A stretch of DNA of 64,000 nucleotides from Mycobacterium colombiense (lineage in GTDB: Bacteria > Actinomycetota > Actinomycetes > Mycobacteriales > Mycobacteriaceae): NCBI RefSeq assembly GCF_001953985.1, contig NZ_MBEI01000051.1, positions 1 to 64,000 of the forward strand, read 5' to 3'. The stretch's first letter is position 1, and each line of letters begins with the position of its first letter. Positions 32,355 to 40,625 of this stretch are shown piece after piece. The translations under genes were made by a program, and so were the position numbers. The notes below the pieces were generated by a model. It saw nothing but the letters and a program-made list of their open reading frames with translations, had not been told where the DNA came from and searched no databases.

Positions 32355-32370
32355 ATCAAATCAATTTGAT
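32355..32370. promoter_or_regulatory. ArsR-type operator palindrome
   Basis: ATCAAAT-CA-ATTTGAT at 32355-32370 is a perfect 7-bp dyad with a 2-base centre, AT-rich in GC-rich surroundings. It sits in the 61-base gap between the ArsR-ArsC fusion gene (start 32339) and the divergent APC permease (start 32401 or 32449). ArsR proteins bind such ATCAAAT/ATTTGAT dyads, so autoregulation of the fusion gene, and possibly control of the permease, is likely. Confidence 0.7.
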
Positions 32371-32400
32371 AGGTTAGGCGCTGCGCGAGGCGATACAGGC

Positions 32401-33729
32401 GTGACCATTACTCCGACTTCGAGGAACCGCGTGTCCGGAAGCACCCCGATGAGCACCCCGCGGGCCGACGGCGAATTGCGCCGCAGCCTCGGCGTTTTCG
32501 ACGCGGTGGTGATCGGGCTGGGGTCGATGCTCGGCGCCGGCATTTTCGCGGCGCTGGGGCCGGCCGCGCGCGCCGCCGGCTCGGGCCTGCTGCTGGGCCT
32601 GGCGTTGGCCGCGGTGGTGGCCTACTGCAACGCCACCTCCTCTGCGCGGCTGGCGGCGCGCTACCCCGCGTCGGGCGGCACCTACGTCTATGGCCGAAAA
32701 CGGTTGGGAGACTTCTGGGGATACCTGGCCGGGTGGGGCTTCGTCGCCGGCAAGACCGCGTCGTGCGCGGCGATGGCCCTGACTGTGGGCGTCTATGCAT
32801 GGCCGGCGCAGGCGCACGCGGCGGCCGTCGCGACGGTGGTGGCGCTGACGGCGGTCAATTACGCCGGAGTGCGGAAGGCGGCCTGGCTGACCCGCATCAT
32901 CGTCGCGGTGGTGCTGGCGGTGCTGGCCGCCGTGATCGTCGCCGCGTTCACTTCCGGGGCGGCCGGTTCCGAGCATCTCCGCTTGAGCGGCGCAACCCTG
33001 GGCGGGGTGGTGCAGGCCGCCGGCCTGCTGTTCTTCGCCTTCGCGGGCTACGCGCGCATCGCGACGCTGGGCGAGGAGGTGCGCGACCCGTCGCGCACCA
33101 TCCCACGGGCGATACCGCTGGCGCTCACGATCGCCCTGGCCGTCTACGCGCTGGTGGCGGTGGCCGCGCTGGGTGTGCTGGGACCGGGACGACTCGCCAA
33201 GACCGCCGCCCCGCTCGTCGAAACGGCCCGCGCCGCGGGGAACGGCTGGCTGGTTCCCGGCGTCCAGATCGGGGCGGTGGTGGCGGCGGTCGGCTCCCTG
33301 CTCGCGCTGATTCTCGGGGTCTCGCGCACCACGTTGGCCATGGCGCGCGACCGCCATCTTCCCCACGCCCTGGCCGCCGTGCACCCACGGTTCGGAGTGC
33401 CCCACCGCGCGGAGCTGCTGATCGGTGTCGTCGTCGCGATACTGGCCGCCACCACCGACCTTCGGGACGCCATCGGGTTTTCATCATTCGCCGTGCTGAT
33501 CTACTACGCCGTCGCCAACGCCGCCGCGTTCACCCTCGGCCCCGATGAGGGGCGCCCACACCGCGCCATTCCGGTGATCGGGCTGCTCGGCTGCGTGGTG
33601 CTGGCGTTCGCGATGCCCTTGTGGTCCGTGCTTTCCGGTGTGGTGGTGCTGGGCGTCGGCGTCGCCGCCTACCTGATTCGGCGCTTCGTTGCCCCGATGA
33701 GGTTGCGGCGCAACCGGAATCGCAGCTGA
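32401..33729 (+). CDS. APC-family amino acid/polyamine permease
   Basis: This is a 442-aa membrane transporter with 11-12 predicted helices. The APC hallmark GLGSMLGAGIFAALG is in helix 1 (~39-53), followed by YPASGGTYVYGRKRLG and the GEEVRDPSRTIPRAI loop. These are the core of the LeuT-like fold. It likely imports or exchanges an amino acid or polyamine across the plasma membrane. GTG at 32401 is the longest start; ATG at 32449 (MSTPRAD) would suit the family equally. It is divergent from the ArsR-ArsC operon across an ArsR-type dyad, unusual because arsenic loci normally carry Acr3 or ArsB exporters. Confidence 0.85.
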   Translation: MTITPTSRNRVSGSTPMSTPRADGELRRSLGVFDAVVIGLGSMLGAGIFAALGPAARAAGSGLLLGLALAAVVAYCNATSSARLAARYPASGGTYVYGRKRLGDFWGYLAGWGFVAGKTASCAAMALTVGVYAWPAQAHAAAVATVVALTAVNYAGVRKAAWLTRIIVAVVLAVLAAVIVAAFTSGAAGSEHLRLSGATLGGVVQAAGLLFFAFAGYARIATLGEEVRDPSRTIPRAIPLALTIALAVYALVAVAALGVLGPGRLAKTAAPLVETARAAGNGWLVPGVQIGAVVAAVGSLLALILGVSRTTLAMARDRHLPHALAAVHPRFGVPHRAELLIGVVVAILAATTDLRDAIGFSSFAVLIYYAVANAAAFTLGPDEGRPHRAIPVIGLLGCVVLAFAMPLWSVLSGVVVLGVGVAAYLIRRFVAPMRLRRNRNRS

Positions 33730-33823
33730 CTTCGGCGAACTTCGCCGGGGCCGGTCGCACCCCGCCACCGGGCAATTCGCGGCGAAGCGATTCCCCGAGC
33801 GCCGGACGGGGAAGACTGAGCGG

Positions 33824-34321
33824 ATGTCCGACCCGGAAACCGAAGCATTCGACAAGCTGGTGGCGCTGCTGAACTATCCGATGTTCGTCGTCACCACGCA
33901 GGCCGACGGCACCCCGGCCGGCTGCCTGGTGGGTTTCGCCAGCCAGACCAGCATCCATCCGCCCCGGTTCCTGGTCGGCCTGTCCCAGCGCAACCACACC
34001 TTCCGCATCGCCCACGACGCTTCCCACCTGGCCGTGCACGTGTTCGACCACGACCACCTGGACGTGGTCGAGCTCTTCGGCAGCCAGACCAGCGACAAGG
34101 TCGACAAGTTCGACCGATGTTCCTGGCATCCCGGCCCCGAAGGGCTGCCCATCCTCGACGACGCCGCCGCGTGGTTCGTCGGCGAGATCCTGGAACGTTT
34201 CTCGCTGGGCGACCACGTCGGGCACCTGCTGGCGCCGGTGGGCGGCAGTCCGCCAAGGGAACTGGAAACCTGGGTGTCCTTCGGCGACGTTCGCGAGCTG
34301 GAACCCGGCCATGAGGCCTAG
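33824..34321 (+). CDS. Flavin reductase-like FMN-binding protein
   Basis: This 165-aa protein has a split-barrel fold of the flavin reductase (DIM6/NTAB) family. The pattern is LNYPMFVVTTQADGTPAGCLVGFASQTSIHPPRFLVGLSQRNHT, then LAVHVF. It binds FMN and could reduce free flavin or a small substrate using NAD(P)H. It lies 3 bases before the RibD-like reductase gene, so both may share flavin or deazaflavin metabolism. ATG at 33824 is used. Its partner is unknown. Confidence 0.85.
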   Translation: MSDPETEAFDKLVALLNYPMFVVTTQADGTPAGCLVGFASQTSIHPPRFLVGLSQRNHTFRIAHDASHLAVHVFDHDHLDVVELFGSQTSDKVDKFDRCSWHPGPEGLPILDDAAAWFVGEILERFSLGDHVGHLLAPVGGSPPRELETWVSFGDVRELEPGHEA

Positions 34322-34324
34322 CGC

Positions 34325-35041
34325 GTGAGCGAGTCGCCCCGGATCAGTGCCGTCCCCAGCATCATCGAACTCGCGCCGTTCTACGCCGACCCCCCGGATG
34401 GCGTGCGCGCCAACATGATCTTCAGCGCCGACGGCGCCGCCGCGTTCGGCGGTCGCGCCGGTCCGCTGTCCTGCCCCACCGATCAGCGGCTGTTGAACAT
34501 CCTGCGCGGCCTCGCCGACGTCGTGCTCGTCGGCGCCGGCACCGCCCGTGCCGAAAACTATGGCCCGGTAAAGCTGAGCGATGCGGCGCGCGCCCGACGC
34601 CATCACGAAGGGCGGGCCGAACCGCCCCCGATCGCCGTGGTGAGCCGCAGCGGTGAACTACCGCCCCGGCTGTTCAGCAATCCGGATCAGCCCCCGATCC
34701 TGGTGACCTGCGCGCGAACCGCGGCACGCCAGGACCCCGACAGCGACCGGCAACACGTCATGGTCGCCGGGGAGGACTCGGTGGACGTCGCGCGCGCGGT
34801 CGCGATGCTGCGTGAGCTGGGCATGCACCGCATCCTCTGCGAGGGCGGACCGACGCTGCTCGACGAGCTGGTGGAAGCCGATGCCGTCACCGAGATCTGC
34901 GTGACCCTCGCCCCGAAGCTGGCGGCGAGCCAGCCGTTGGGTTACCGGACACACCCGGCGCGGCTGACCACCCCGGTCACCATGCAACTCGAGCACGCGT
35001 TGGTCTGCGACGGCTATCTGTATTTGAAATATCGCCGCTGA
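34325..35041 (+). CDS. RibD C-terminal-domain reductase (pyrimidine-reductase-like, Rv2671-type)
   Basis: This 238-aa protein has the dihydrofolate-reductase-like RibD C-terminal fold. NMIFSADGAAAFGGRAGPLSCPTDQRLLNILRGLADVVLVGAGTARAENYGP gives the cofactor and substrate segments, and HRILCEGGPTLLDELVEADAVTE the second nucleotide motif. Mycobacteria have such stand-alone RibD-like proteins (Rv2671), known to act as an auxiliary dihydrofolate reductase, so a folate or flavin reductase role is possible. GTG at 34325, three bases after the flavin reductase stop, is chosen. A hairpin follows at 35055-35071. Confidence 0.83.
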   Translation: MSESPRISAVPSIIELAPFYADPPDGVRANMIFSADGAAAFGGRAGPLSCPTDQRLLNILRGLADVVLVGAGTARAENYGPVKLSDAARARRHHEGRAEPPPIAVVSRSGELPPRLFSNPDQPPILVTCARTAARQDPDSDRQHVMVAGEDSVDVARAVAMLRELGMHRILCEGGPTLLDELVEADAVTEICVTLAPKLAASQPLGYRTHPARLTTPVTMQLEHALVCDGYLYLKYRR

Positions 35042-35054
35042 CCCCGGCCGCGCT

Positions 35055-35071
35055 CGCCCGGAATGCGGGCG
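35055..35071 (+). terminator. Candidate hairpin terminator after the RibD-like gene
   Basis: CGCCCG-GAATG-CGGGCG at 35055-35071 forms a 6-bp GC stem with a 5-base loop, 14 bases after the TGA of the RibD-like gene. There is no T-tract, as is common in mycobacteria. It could separate the flavin unit from the hypothetical gene at 35164. Confidence 0.35.
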
Positions 35072-35163
35072 CGGGAAGGCGCTCGACATGCAGCCAACGG
35101 CGCCTCTTCCTATGATGAAAATGCCCGGTTTGAAACCCGATCAAGAATAGGATCACCGGCCAG

Positions 35164-35505
35164 GTGAGCAGTTCAGAGCACGACCATGACTACCGTAATC
35201 TGGCGGTGAACCGACTGCGCCCCAGTGAAATTCAATGGGCGCTGAACCACGATGCGGTGCACGGGATCGCCTACGCGTTCAAGAACCCCGTCGCGGTCGC
35301 AGACTCCATCGAGGATCCCGACGACGACCGAAAGACCTACCTGGTGCGGGTCAAGCGCGACGACCTGGCCAACGCGCTGGAGAAAATCAACGAATGGATC
35401 TTCGACAATCCCGGACCGGCCGGGATGCAGGCGTACGGATTCGTCCGGGCGCTGTCCCGAGAGGGGCTCACCGAACGCGCCACCGGTGACGACGACCACC
35501 GTTAA
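35164..35505 (+). CDS. Conserved-looking hypothetical protein, 113 aa
   Basis: I do not recognise this protein. It is rich in charged residues, with a central ALNHDAVHGIAYAFKNPVAVADSIEDPDDDRKTYLVRVKRDDLANALEKINEWI segment that suggests a small alpha/beta domain. No membrane segment or signal is seen. GTG at 35164 is the best start. It lies between a RibD-like gene and PknE-type kinases. The 171-base gap that follows (35506-35676) holds no gene I can support; it should carry the kinase promoter. Confidence 0.65.
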   Translation: MSSSEHDHDYRNLAVNRLRPSEIQWALNHDAVHGIAYAFKNPVAVADSIEDPDDDRKTYLVRVKRDDLANALEKINEWIFDNPGPAGMQAYGFVRALSREGLTERATGDDDHR

Positions 35506-35676
35506 TTCCGCACCGTTGAATTAGCTGGCTTTCGCTATTCGCCGTGCCCCGCGGTCGCGAAAACCTTAGCCTTATGCCTGCATGCCACCGCATACGCGGA
35601 TTCGGCGCGGTCGCCGGCCCGGTGCCGGCGCCGGCGGCCGGTTTGCGGCGCACGGCAGGCGGGTGAGGAGTGTTCG

Positions 35677-37440
35677 ATGGGTGACACGACCGCGGATTCG
35701 CGGGAGGGTACGCAATTCGGGCCGTATCGGCTGCGGCGGTTGGTCGGTCGCGGCGGCATGGGCGACGTCTACGAGGCCGAGGACACGGTCCGCGAGCGCA
35801 TCGTGGCCCTGAAGCTGATGTCGCGCACCCTGTCCAACGACCCGGTGTTCCGTTCGCGGATGCAGCGCGAGGCCCGCACCGCCGGACGGCTGCACGAACC
35901 GCACGTCGTGCCGATCCACGACTTCGGCGAGATCGACGGCCAGCTGTACGTGGACATGCGGCTGATCGACGGCAAAGACCTGGCCACCATGCTGAAGCGC
36001 TACGGGCCGATCTCCCCGCCGCGGGCGATAGCGATTATCCGCCAGATCGGTTCGGCGCTCGACGCCGCTCACACCGCCGGGATTCTGCATCGGGACGTGA
36101 AGCCGGAAAACATTCTGGTGAGCGCCGACGACTTCGCCTACCTGGTCGATTTCGGCATCGCCAGCGCCACTTCCGACGAAAAACTCACGCAATTCGGAAC
36201 CACCGTGGGCACCGCCAAATACATGGCCCCGGAGCGGTTCGGCGATTCCGAGATAACCGCGCAGGCCGACATCTACGCGCTCGCCTGTGTGCTGTACGAA
36301 TGCCTGACCGGCTCGCCGCCCTACACCGGCGACCAGCTCAGCGTGATGGGCGCGCACGTGCACCAGCCGATCCCGCGTCCGAGCGCGGCCCGACCCAGCA
36401 TCCCTGCCGCCTTCGACGGGGTCATCGCCCGCGGCATGGCCAAGGACCCCGCGGACCGCTTTCTCACCTGCGGTGACCTGTCGGCGGCCGCCTACGGCGC
36501 GCTGGCCGCACCCGACCAGGATCGCGCCACCGACATCTTGGAGCGCAGCCAAATGGCAACGCCACCGGTCGCATTCGCCGGCCAGCCGGCCCGCGGGTTC
36601 GCTGCGGGCATCCCCGTCCCCGCGCCGCACCAACCGCCCGTCGGCGCCTGGCCCGCGCAGCCCACCGCGTGGGGCGGCCCGCCTGTCTGGACCACCGCCG
36701 GTGGTGCGCCGACGCCGCCTTGGGGCCAACCGCCGCGGGCCAGCCGCAAGCCCTGGCTCTGGGTCGGTGTCGCCGCCACCCTCACGGTGGTGCTCCTCGG
36801 GGTGATCCTCGGCGTCGTCCGCCCCTGGGACTCGAAGTCCCGGCCCGCCCCGACCCCGCCACCGCCACCGCCGGATGCCGTCGCGTTGCGGGTCCTCGAT
36901 GACGGTGTGTTCGTGGGCAGTTCGGCGGCCCAGACCACGATCGACATCTTCAACGAACCCATCTGCCCGCCGTGTGGCAGCTTCATCAGGTCGAACGCCA
37001 CCGACATCGACACCGCCGTGAGCAACAAGAAGCTCGCCGTGCGCTATCACCTGCTGAACTTCCTCGACGACAAGTCGCACAGCCAGGACTACTCCACGCG
37101 AGCGGTGGCGGCGACCTACTGCGTCGCCGCGCAGAACGAGCCGAAGGTCTACGCCGACTTCTATTCCGGCTTGTTCGCCAGCAACTTTCAGCCGCAAGAG
37201 GGCGCCGCCGAAGACCGCACCGATGGCGAGCTCGCGCAATTGGCCAAGACGGTCGGCGCGGACCCCGCCGTCGTCACCTGTATCAAGTCCGGCGACGACA
37301 TCGGCACGGCCAAGGCGAAAGCGGCGAACGGCTACTCGACCCTGTCGGCGGACAACGCCAATTCCACGCCCTTCGTGTGGGACGGCACTAGCGCGGTGAA
37401 CTATCAGAATCCGGCCTGGCTGGCGAAACTCACCGGATAG
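35677..37440 (+). CDS. pknE: PknE-type receptor Ser/Thr protein kinase with DsbA-like sensor
   Basis: This 587-aa membrane kinase has an N-terminal Ser/Thr kinase domain: the glycine loop GRGGMGDVY (~24-32), ATP-anchoring Lys46, catalytic HRDVKPEN (Asp140), DFG at 158-160 and APE at ~184. A Pro-rich linker follows (~300-355), then one transmembrane helix at ~360-381. The extracytoplasmic part is a thioredoxin/DsbA-like domain with a CPPC redox motif at ~430-433. This layout and length match mycobacterial PknE (about 566 aa), which senses envelope redox or nitric oxide stress. ATG at 35677 has GAGGAG upstream. A second, paralogous kinase lies directly downstream. Strict orthology to Rv1743 needs a tree. 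Confidence 0.88.
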   Translation: MGDTTADSREGTQFGPYRLRRLVGRGGMGDVYEAEDTVRERIVALKLMSRTLSNDPVFRSRMQREARTAGRLHEPHVVPIHDFGEIDGQLYVDMRLIDGKDLATMLKRYGPISPPRAIAIIRQIGSALDAAHTAGILHRDVKPENILVSADDFAYLVDFGIASATSDEKLTQFGTTVGTAKYMAPERFGDSEITAQADIYALACVLYECLTGSPPYTGDQLSVMGAHVHQPIPRPSAARPSIPAAFDGVIARGMAKDPADRFLTCGDLSAAAYGALAAPDQDRATDILERSQMATPPVAFAGQPARGFAAGIPVPAPHQPPVGAWPAQPTAWGGPPVWTTAGGAPTPPWGQPPRASRKPWLWVGVAATLTVVLLGVILGVVRPWDSKSRPAPTPPPPPPDAVALRVLDDGVFVGSSAAQTTIDIFNEPICPPCGSFIRSNATDIDTAVSNKKLAVRYHLLNFLDDKSHSQDYSTRAVAATYCVAAQNEPKVYADFYSGLFASNFQPQEGAAEDRTDGELAQLAKTVGADPAVVTCIKSGDDIGTAKAKAANGYSTLSADNANSTPFVWDGTSAVNYQNPAWLAKLTG

Positions 37441-37535
37441 CAAGCGGCGCAACCGGGGCCGCGGGCCGGGCGAGCCGCGCTCGCCGCACGGGGGGATGTT
37501 GTACGTTTCCTGCGGCGAGTTGATTGGAGTCGGCG

Positions 37536-39038
37536 ATGGGCGACGCGCACGGGTCGCGGTCGGGGACGATGTTCGGCCCGTACCGCCTGGGGCGGCTGCT
37601 CGGCCGCGGCGGGATGGGCGAGGTCTACGAGGCCGAGCACACCGTCAAGCAGTGGACCGTCGCGCTGAAGCTGATGTCGCACTCGTTCAGCCAGGATCCG
37701 GTGTTCCGCAAGCGAATGGAGCGCGAAGCCCGCATCACCGGCCGGCTGCTGGAGCCGCATGTGGTGCCCATCCACGACTACGGCGAAATCGACGGCCAGC
37801 TGTTTTTGGAGATGCGCCTCATCGAGGGTGTCGACCTGGACAGCCTGCTCGAACGGGAGGGACCGCTGCCCGCGCCGCGCGCGGTGGCCATCATCCATCA
37901 GGTCGCGTCGGCCCTGGACGCGGCCCACGCCGCCGGGGTGACGCATCGTGACGTCAAACCGCAGAACATCCTGATCACCGGCGACGACTTCGCCTATCTG
38001 GTCGACTTCGGCGTCGCCAGCGCCAAGACCGACGAGAAGCTCACCCAACTGGGCACCGCGGTGGGCACCTTGAAATACATGGCGCCCGAACGCTTTTCGA
38101 GCGACGAGGTGACGTCCCGCGCAGACGTGTACGCGCTGGCGTGCGTGCTCTACGAATGCCTGACCGGGACGCCGCCGTATGGCGCCGACAGCACCGGGCT
38201 GCTGGTCACCGCGCACATGATGCACCCCATCCCCAAACCCAGCGCACACGGCGCCGGCGTGAGCCCGGCATTCGACGCGGTGATCGCGGCGGGCATGGCC
38301 AAGGACCCGAGCGAGCGCTACCCCACCGCCGGCGCCCTGGCGGACGCCGCGCACAAGGCACTGACCAGCCCCGAACGCGAACGCGCCGCGACGATCCTGG
38401 AGCGCAGCACCGGCTCCGAGGTCCCGATCAGCCCACCCGCGCCGGCGCGGCGCCGGCGCACCCGCTGGCCGGCGGTGGCCGCCGCGGCCGTCGTCACCGT
38501 CGCGATCTGCGCCGTCGGCGTCTGGCTGCTGCTCAAACCGACCAGCCAGCCGCAGCACCGGACGAGCTCGGGCAAGACCGCGCCGCCGTCCACCGCCGTC
38601 CCCAGCGGCGACCAGGCGCGGCTGATCAGCCTGCTCCCGCCGGGCTACCTGCCGGGCACCTGCACGCCGGCCACCCCCGAGTCGGGCAGCATCTGGGTGC
38701 ACGCGGTGGCCATGGTGACCTGCGGACAGAACACCCAGCCGGGCGGCCCGGCCCGGGCCACCTACGGGCTGTTCGGAACGCCCGACCGGCTGAAGAAGGC
38801 GTTCAGCGACGACGTCGGCAACGTCAGCCTGGTGAACTGCCCCGGCGAGGGACGCTCACCGGTCAGCTGGCACTACGACGAGACCCCCAACGACATGGCC
38901 GGCCTGATCGCGTGCGGCACCTACAACAACCACCCGAACGTGATCTGGTCCAACGACGCGAGGCTCATGCTCAGCGACGTCACCGGCGACCCGGCCACCG
39001 TGGAAGACCTGCACACGTGGTGGGACGCCTACGGCTGA
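37536..39038 (+). CDS. Receptor Ser/Thr protein kinase with unrelated extracytoplasmic domain
   Basis: This 500-aa kinase is closely related to the preceding PknE-like kinase in its catalytic domain: GRGGMGEVY (~23-31), Lys45, HRDVKPQN (Asp139), DFG and APE. A short linker is followed by one membrane helix at ~311-333. The external part is not thioredoxin-like; it is about 160 residues with several Cys (GTCTPATPESGSIWVHA; VTCGQNTQ; LVNCPGEG; IACGTYN) and could be disulphide-stabilised. I do not recognise this sensor. ATG at 37536 is preferred over TTG at 37524 because GGAG lies 7 bases upstream. The pair looks like a tandem duplication followed by sensor replacement. Confidence 0.85.
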   Translation: MGDAHGSRSGTMFGPYRLGRLLGRGGMGEVYEAEHTVKQWTVALKLMSHSFSQDPVFRKRMEREARITGRLLEPHVVPIHDYGEIDGQLFLEMRLIEGVDLDSLLEREGPLPAPRAVAIIHQVASALDAAHAAGVTHRDVKPQNILITGDDFAYLVDFGVASAKTDEKLTQLGTAVGTLKYMAPERFSSDEVTSRADVYALACVLYECLTGTPPYGADSTGLLVTAHMMHPIPKPSAHGAGVSPAFDAVIAAGMAKDPSERYPTAGALADAAHKALTSPERERAATILERSTGSEVPISPPAPARRRRTRWPAVAAAAVVTVAICAVGVWLLLKPTSQPQHRTSSGKTAPPSTAVPSGDQARLISLLPPGYLPGTCTPATPESGSIWVHAVAMVTCGQNTQPGGPARATYGLFGTPDRLKKAFSDDVGNVSLVNCPGEGRSPVSWHYDETPNDMAGLIACGTYNNHPNVIWSNDARLMLSDVTGDPATVEDLHTWWDAYG

Positions 39039-39048
39039 CCTGCCCGGT

Positions 39049-40533
39049 CTAGTCCGTTACCGGCTCCGAATCCTCTTGGCGCTCAGCGTCTTCCACGGTC
39101 AACGGCAACGCCAACTCTTCGAGCGGGCGCTGCTCGGCGTTGATGCCGAGCCACAGCTCGACCAGGCCGGCCGCGGCCATCACGACCGCCCCGATGAGGA
39201 ACGACCAGACGACCTCGCTGCGCATGCCCGAGTTGATCAGCTGACCGAACAGCAGCGGGCCGGTGATGCCGCCGATCGCCGTGCCCATCGCGTAGAAGAA
39301 CGCGATCGCCAGCGCCCTGGTCTCCATCGGGAAGATCTCGCTGACCGTCAAGTACGCCGCGCTGGCGCCCGCCGACGCCAGGAAGAACGCGACGATCAGC
39401 ACGCCGATGAAGGCCCAGACGCCGCCGGCCTGGGTGACAAACACGATCGCCAGCGCCACCACCGCGACAGCGGAACCGATGTAGGTCAGCGTGATCATCG
39501 GCTTGCGGCCGACGGTGTCGAACAAGTGCCCGAGCACCAGCGGGCCGGCGAAATTGCTCAGGGCCCACAGCACAAAGAACACCGGCACCATGTCCGACGG
39601 CACGGCGTAGAACTGGCTGAGCAGCGTGCCGAGGTTGAACGTGACGCCGTTGTAGAGGAACGCCTGCCCGATGAACAGCGCCAGTCCGAGAATCGCGCGC
39701 CGCGGATACAGCTTGAACGCCACGGCGGCGATCTCCCGGAACGAGATCGCGGTGCGCTGGCGGATTCGCAGCGCCTTGCCCTGCGGTTCGGGCAGCGGTT
39801 GGCCGGTCTCCTGCTCGACCGCCTCTTCGATGTCGCCTACGATTCGCTCGGCCTCCTCGTCGCGGCCGTGAATGAACAGCCAGCGCGGGCTCTCCGGGAC
39901 GTTGCGCCGCACCAGCAGCACGAAAATGCCGAGGATGGCGCCGATGCCGAAGGCGAGACGCCAGCCGACGTTGGGCGGGAAGTTCGACGTGTTCAGCAGG
40001 ACCAGGGCGCCGCCAGCACCGGCGGCCGAGCCCAGCCAATAGGTTCCGTTGATCACCAGGTCTACCCGGCCGCGGACCCGCGCCGGGATCAACTCGTCGA
40101 TGGCCGAATTGATGGCGGCGTATTCGCCGCCGATGCCGGAGCCGGTGAAGAAACGGGTCAGGAAGAAATACCACGGGGCGAACGCGAACGCGGTGGCGAC
40201 GGTGGCCACCAGATAGATCGCCAGGGTGATGATGAACAGGTTGCGCCGGCCGAAGCGGTCGGTCATGTGGCCGAAGAACAGCGCCCCCGAACACGCTCCC
40301 GCGATGTAGATCGCGGCCGCCATGCCGATCTGTGCGGCGTCCAGCGAGATGCCGCTGTTGTGCTCCATGAGCCGGGCCGAGACGTTGCCGACCATGGTGA
40401 CCTCGAGCCCGTCGAGCACCCACACCCCACCCAGGCCGACGACGACGCGCCAGTGAAACCGCGACCACGGCAGCCGGTCCAGCCGCGCGGGCACATGCGT
40501 CGAGATGGTCTTGGTTTGCGCGCTCGTACTCAT
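39049..40533 (-). CDS. MFS transporter (sugar-porter/metabolite:H+ symporter-like)
   Basis: This is a 494-aa transporter with about 12 transmembrane helices. The major-facilitator signatures are GHMTDRFGRRNLFIITLAIYL between helices 2 and 3, VPESPRWLFIHGRDEEAERIV in the central loop, and GHLFDTVGRKPM in the second half. ATG at 40533 (MSTSAQTKT) is preferred over the more upstream in-frame start at 40569 because an ACGGAGA element lies ~6 bases before it. It is the last gene of the minus-strand block; the NAGGN synthetase gene ends 92 bases upstream. It could move the NAGGN osmolyte, the NRPS peptide or an unrelated small molecule. Confidence 0.87.
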   Translation of the reverse strand: MSTSAQTKTISTHVPARLDRLPWSRFHWRVVVGLGGVWVLDGLEVTMVGNVSARLMEHNSGISLDAAQIGMAAAIYIAGACSGALFFGHMTDRFGRRNLFIITLAIYLVATVATAFAFAPWYFFLTRFFTGSGIGGEYAAINSAIDELIPARVRGRVDLVINGTYWLGSAAGAGGALVLLNTSNFPPNVGWRLAFGIGAILGIFVLLVRRNVPESPRWLFIHGRDEEAERIVGDIEEAVEQETGQPLPEPQGKALRIRQRTAISFREIAAVAFKLYPRRAILGLALFIGQAFLYNGVTFNLGTLLSQFYAVPSDMVPVFFVLWALSNFAGPLVLGHLFDTVGRKPMITLTYIGSAVAVVALAIVFVTQAGGVWAFIGVLIVAFFLASAGASAAYLTVSEIFPMETRALAIAFFYAMGTAIGGITGPLLFGQLINSGMRSEVVWSFLIGAVVMAAAGLVELWLGINAEQRPLEELALPLTVEDAERQEDSEPVTD

Positions 40534-40625
40534 GCGGTCTCCGTTCGGGTTTGACAGAGATTTACCCACTCAGACCCGCCGCTAGCGCTGCGCGGGGTAT
40601 CGAACCGGTGCCGCACCCGTCGGCG

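Noticed and set aside
35572..37452. A 626-codon minus-strand frame opposite the PknE-like kinase
   Set aside because: The plus strand carries a complete kinase, membrane helix and CPPC domain. The minus-strand translation has no domain and is a compositional shadow.
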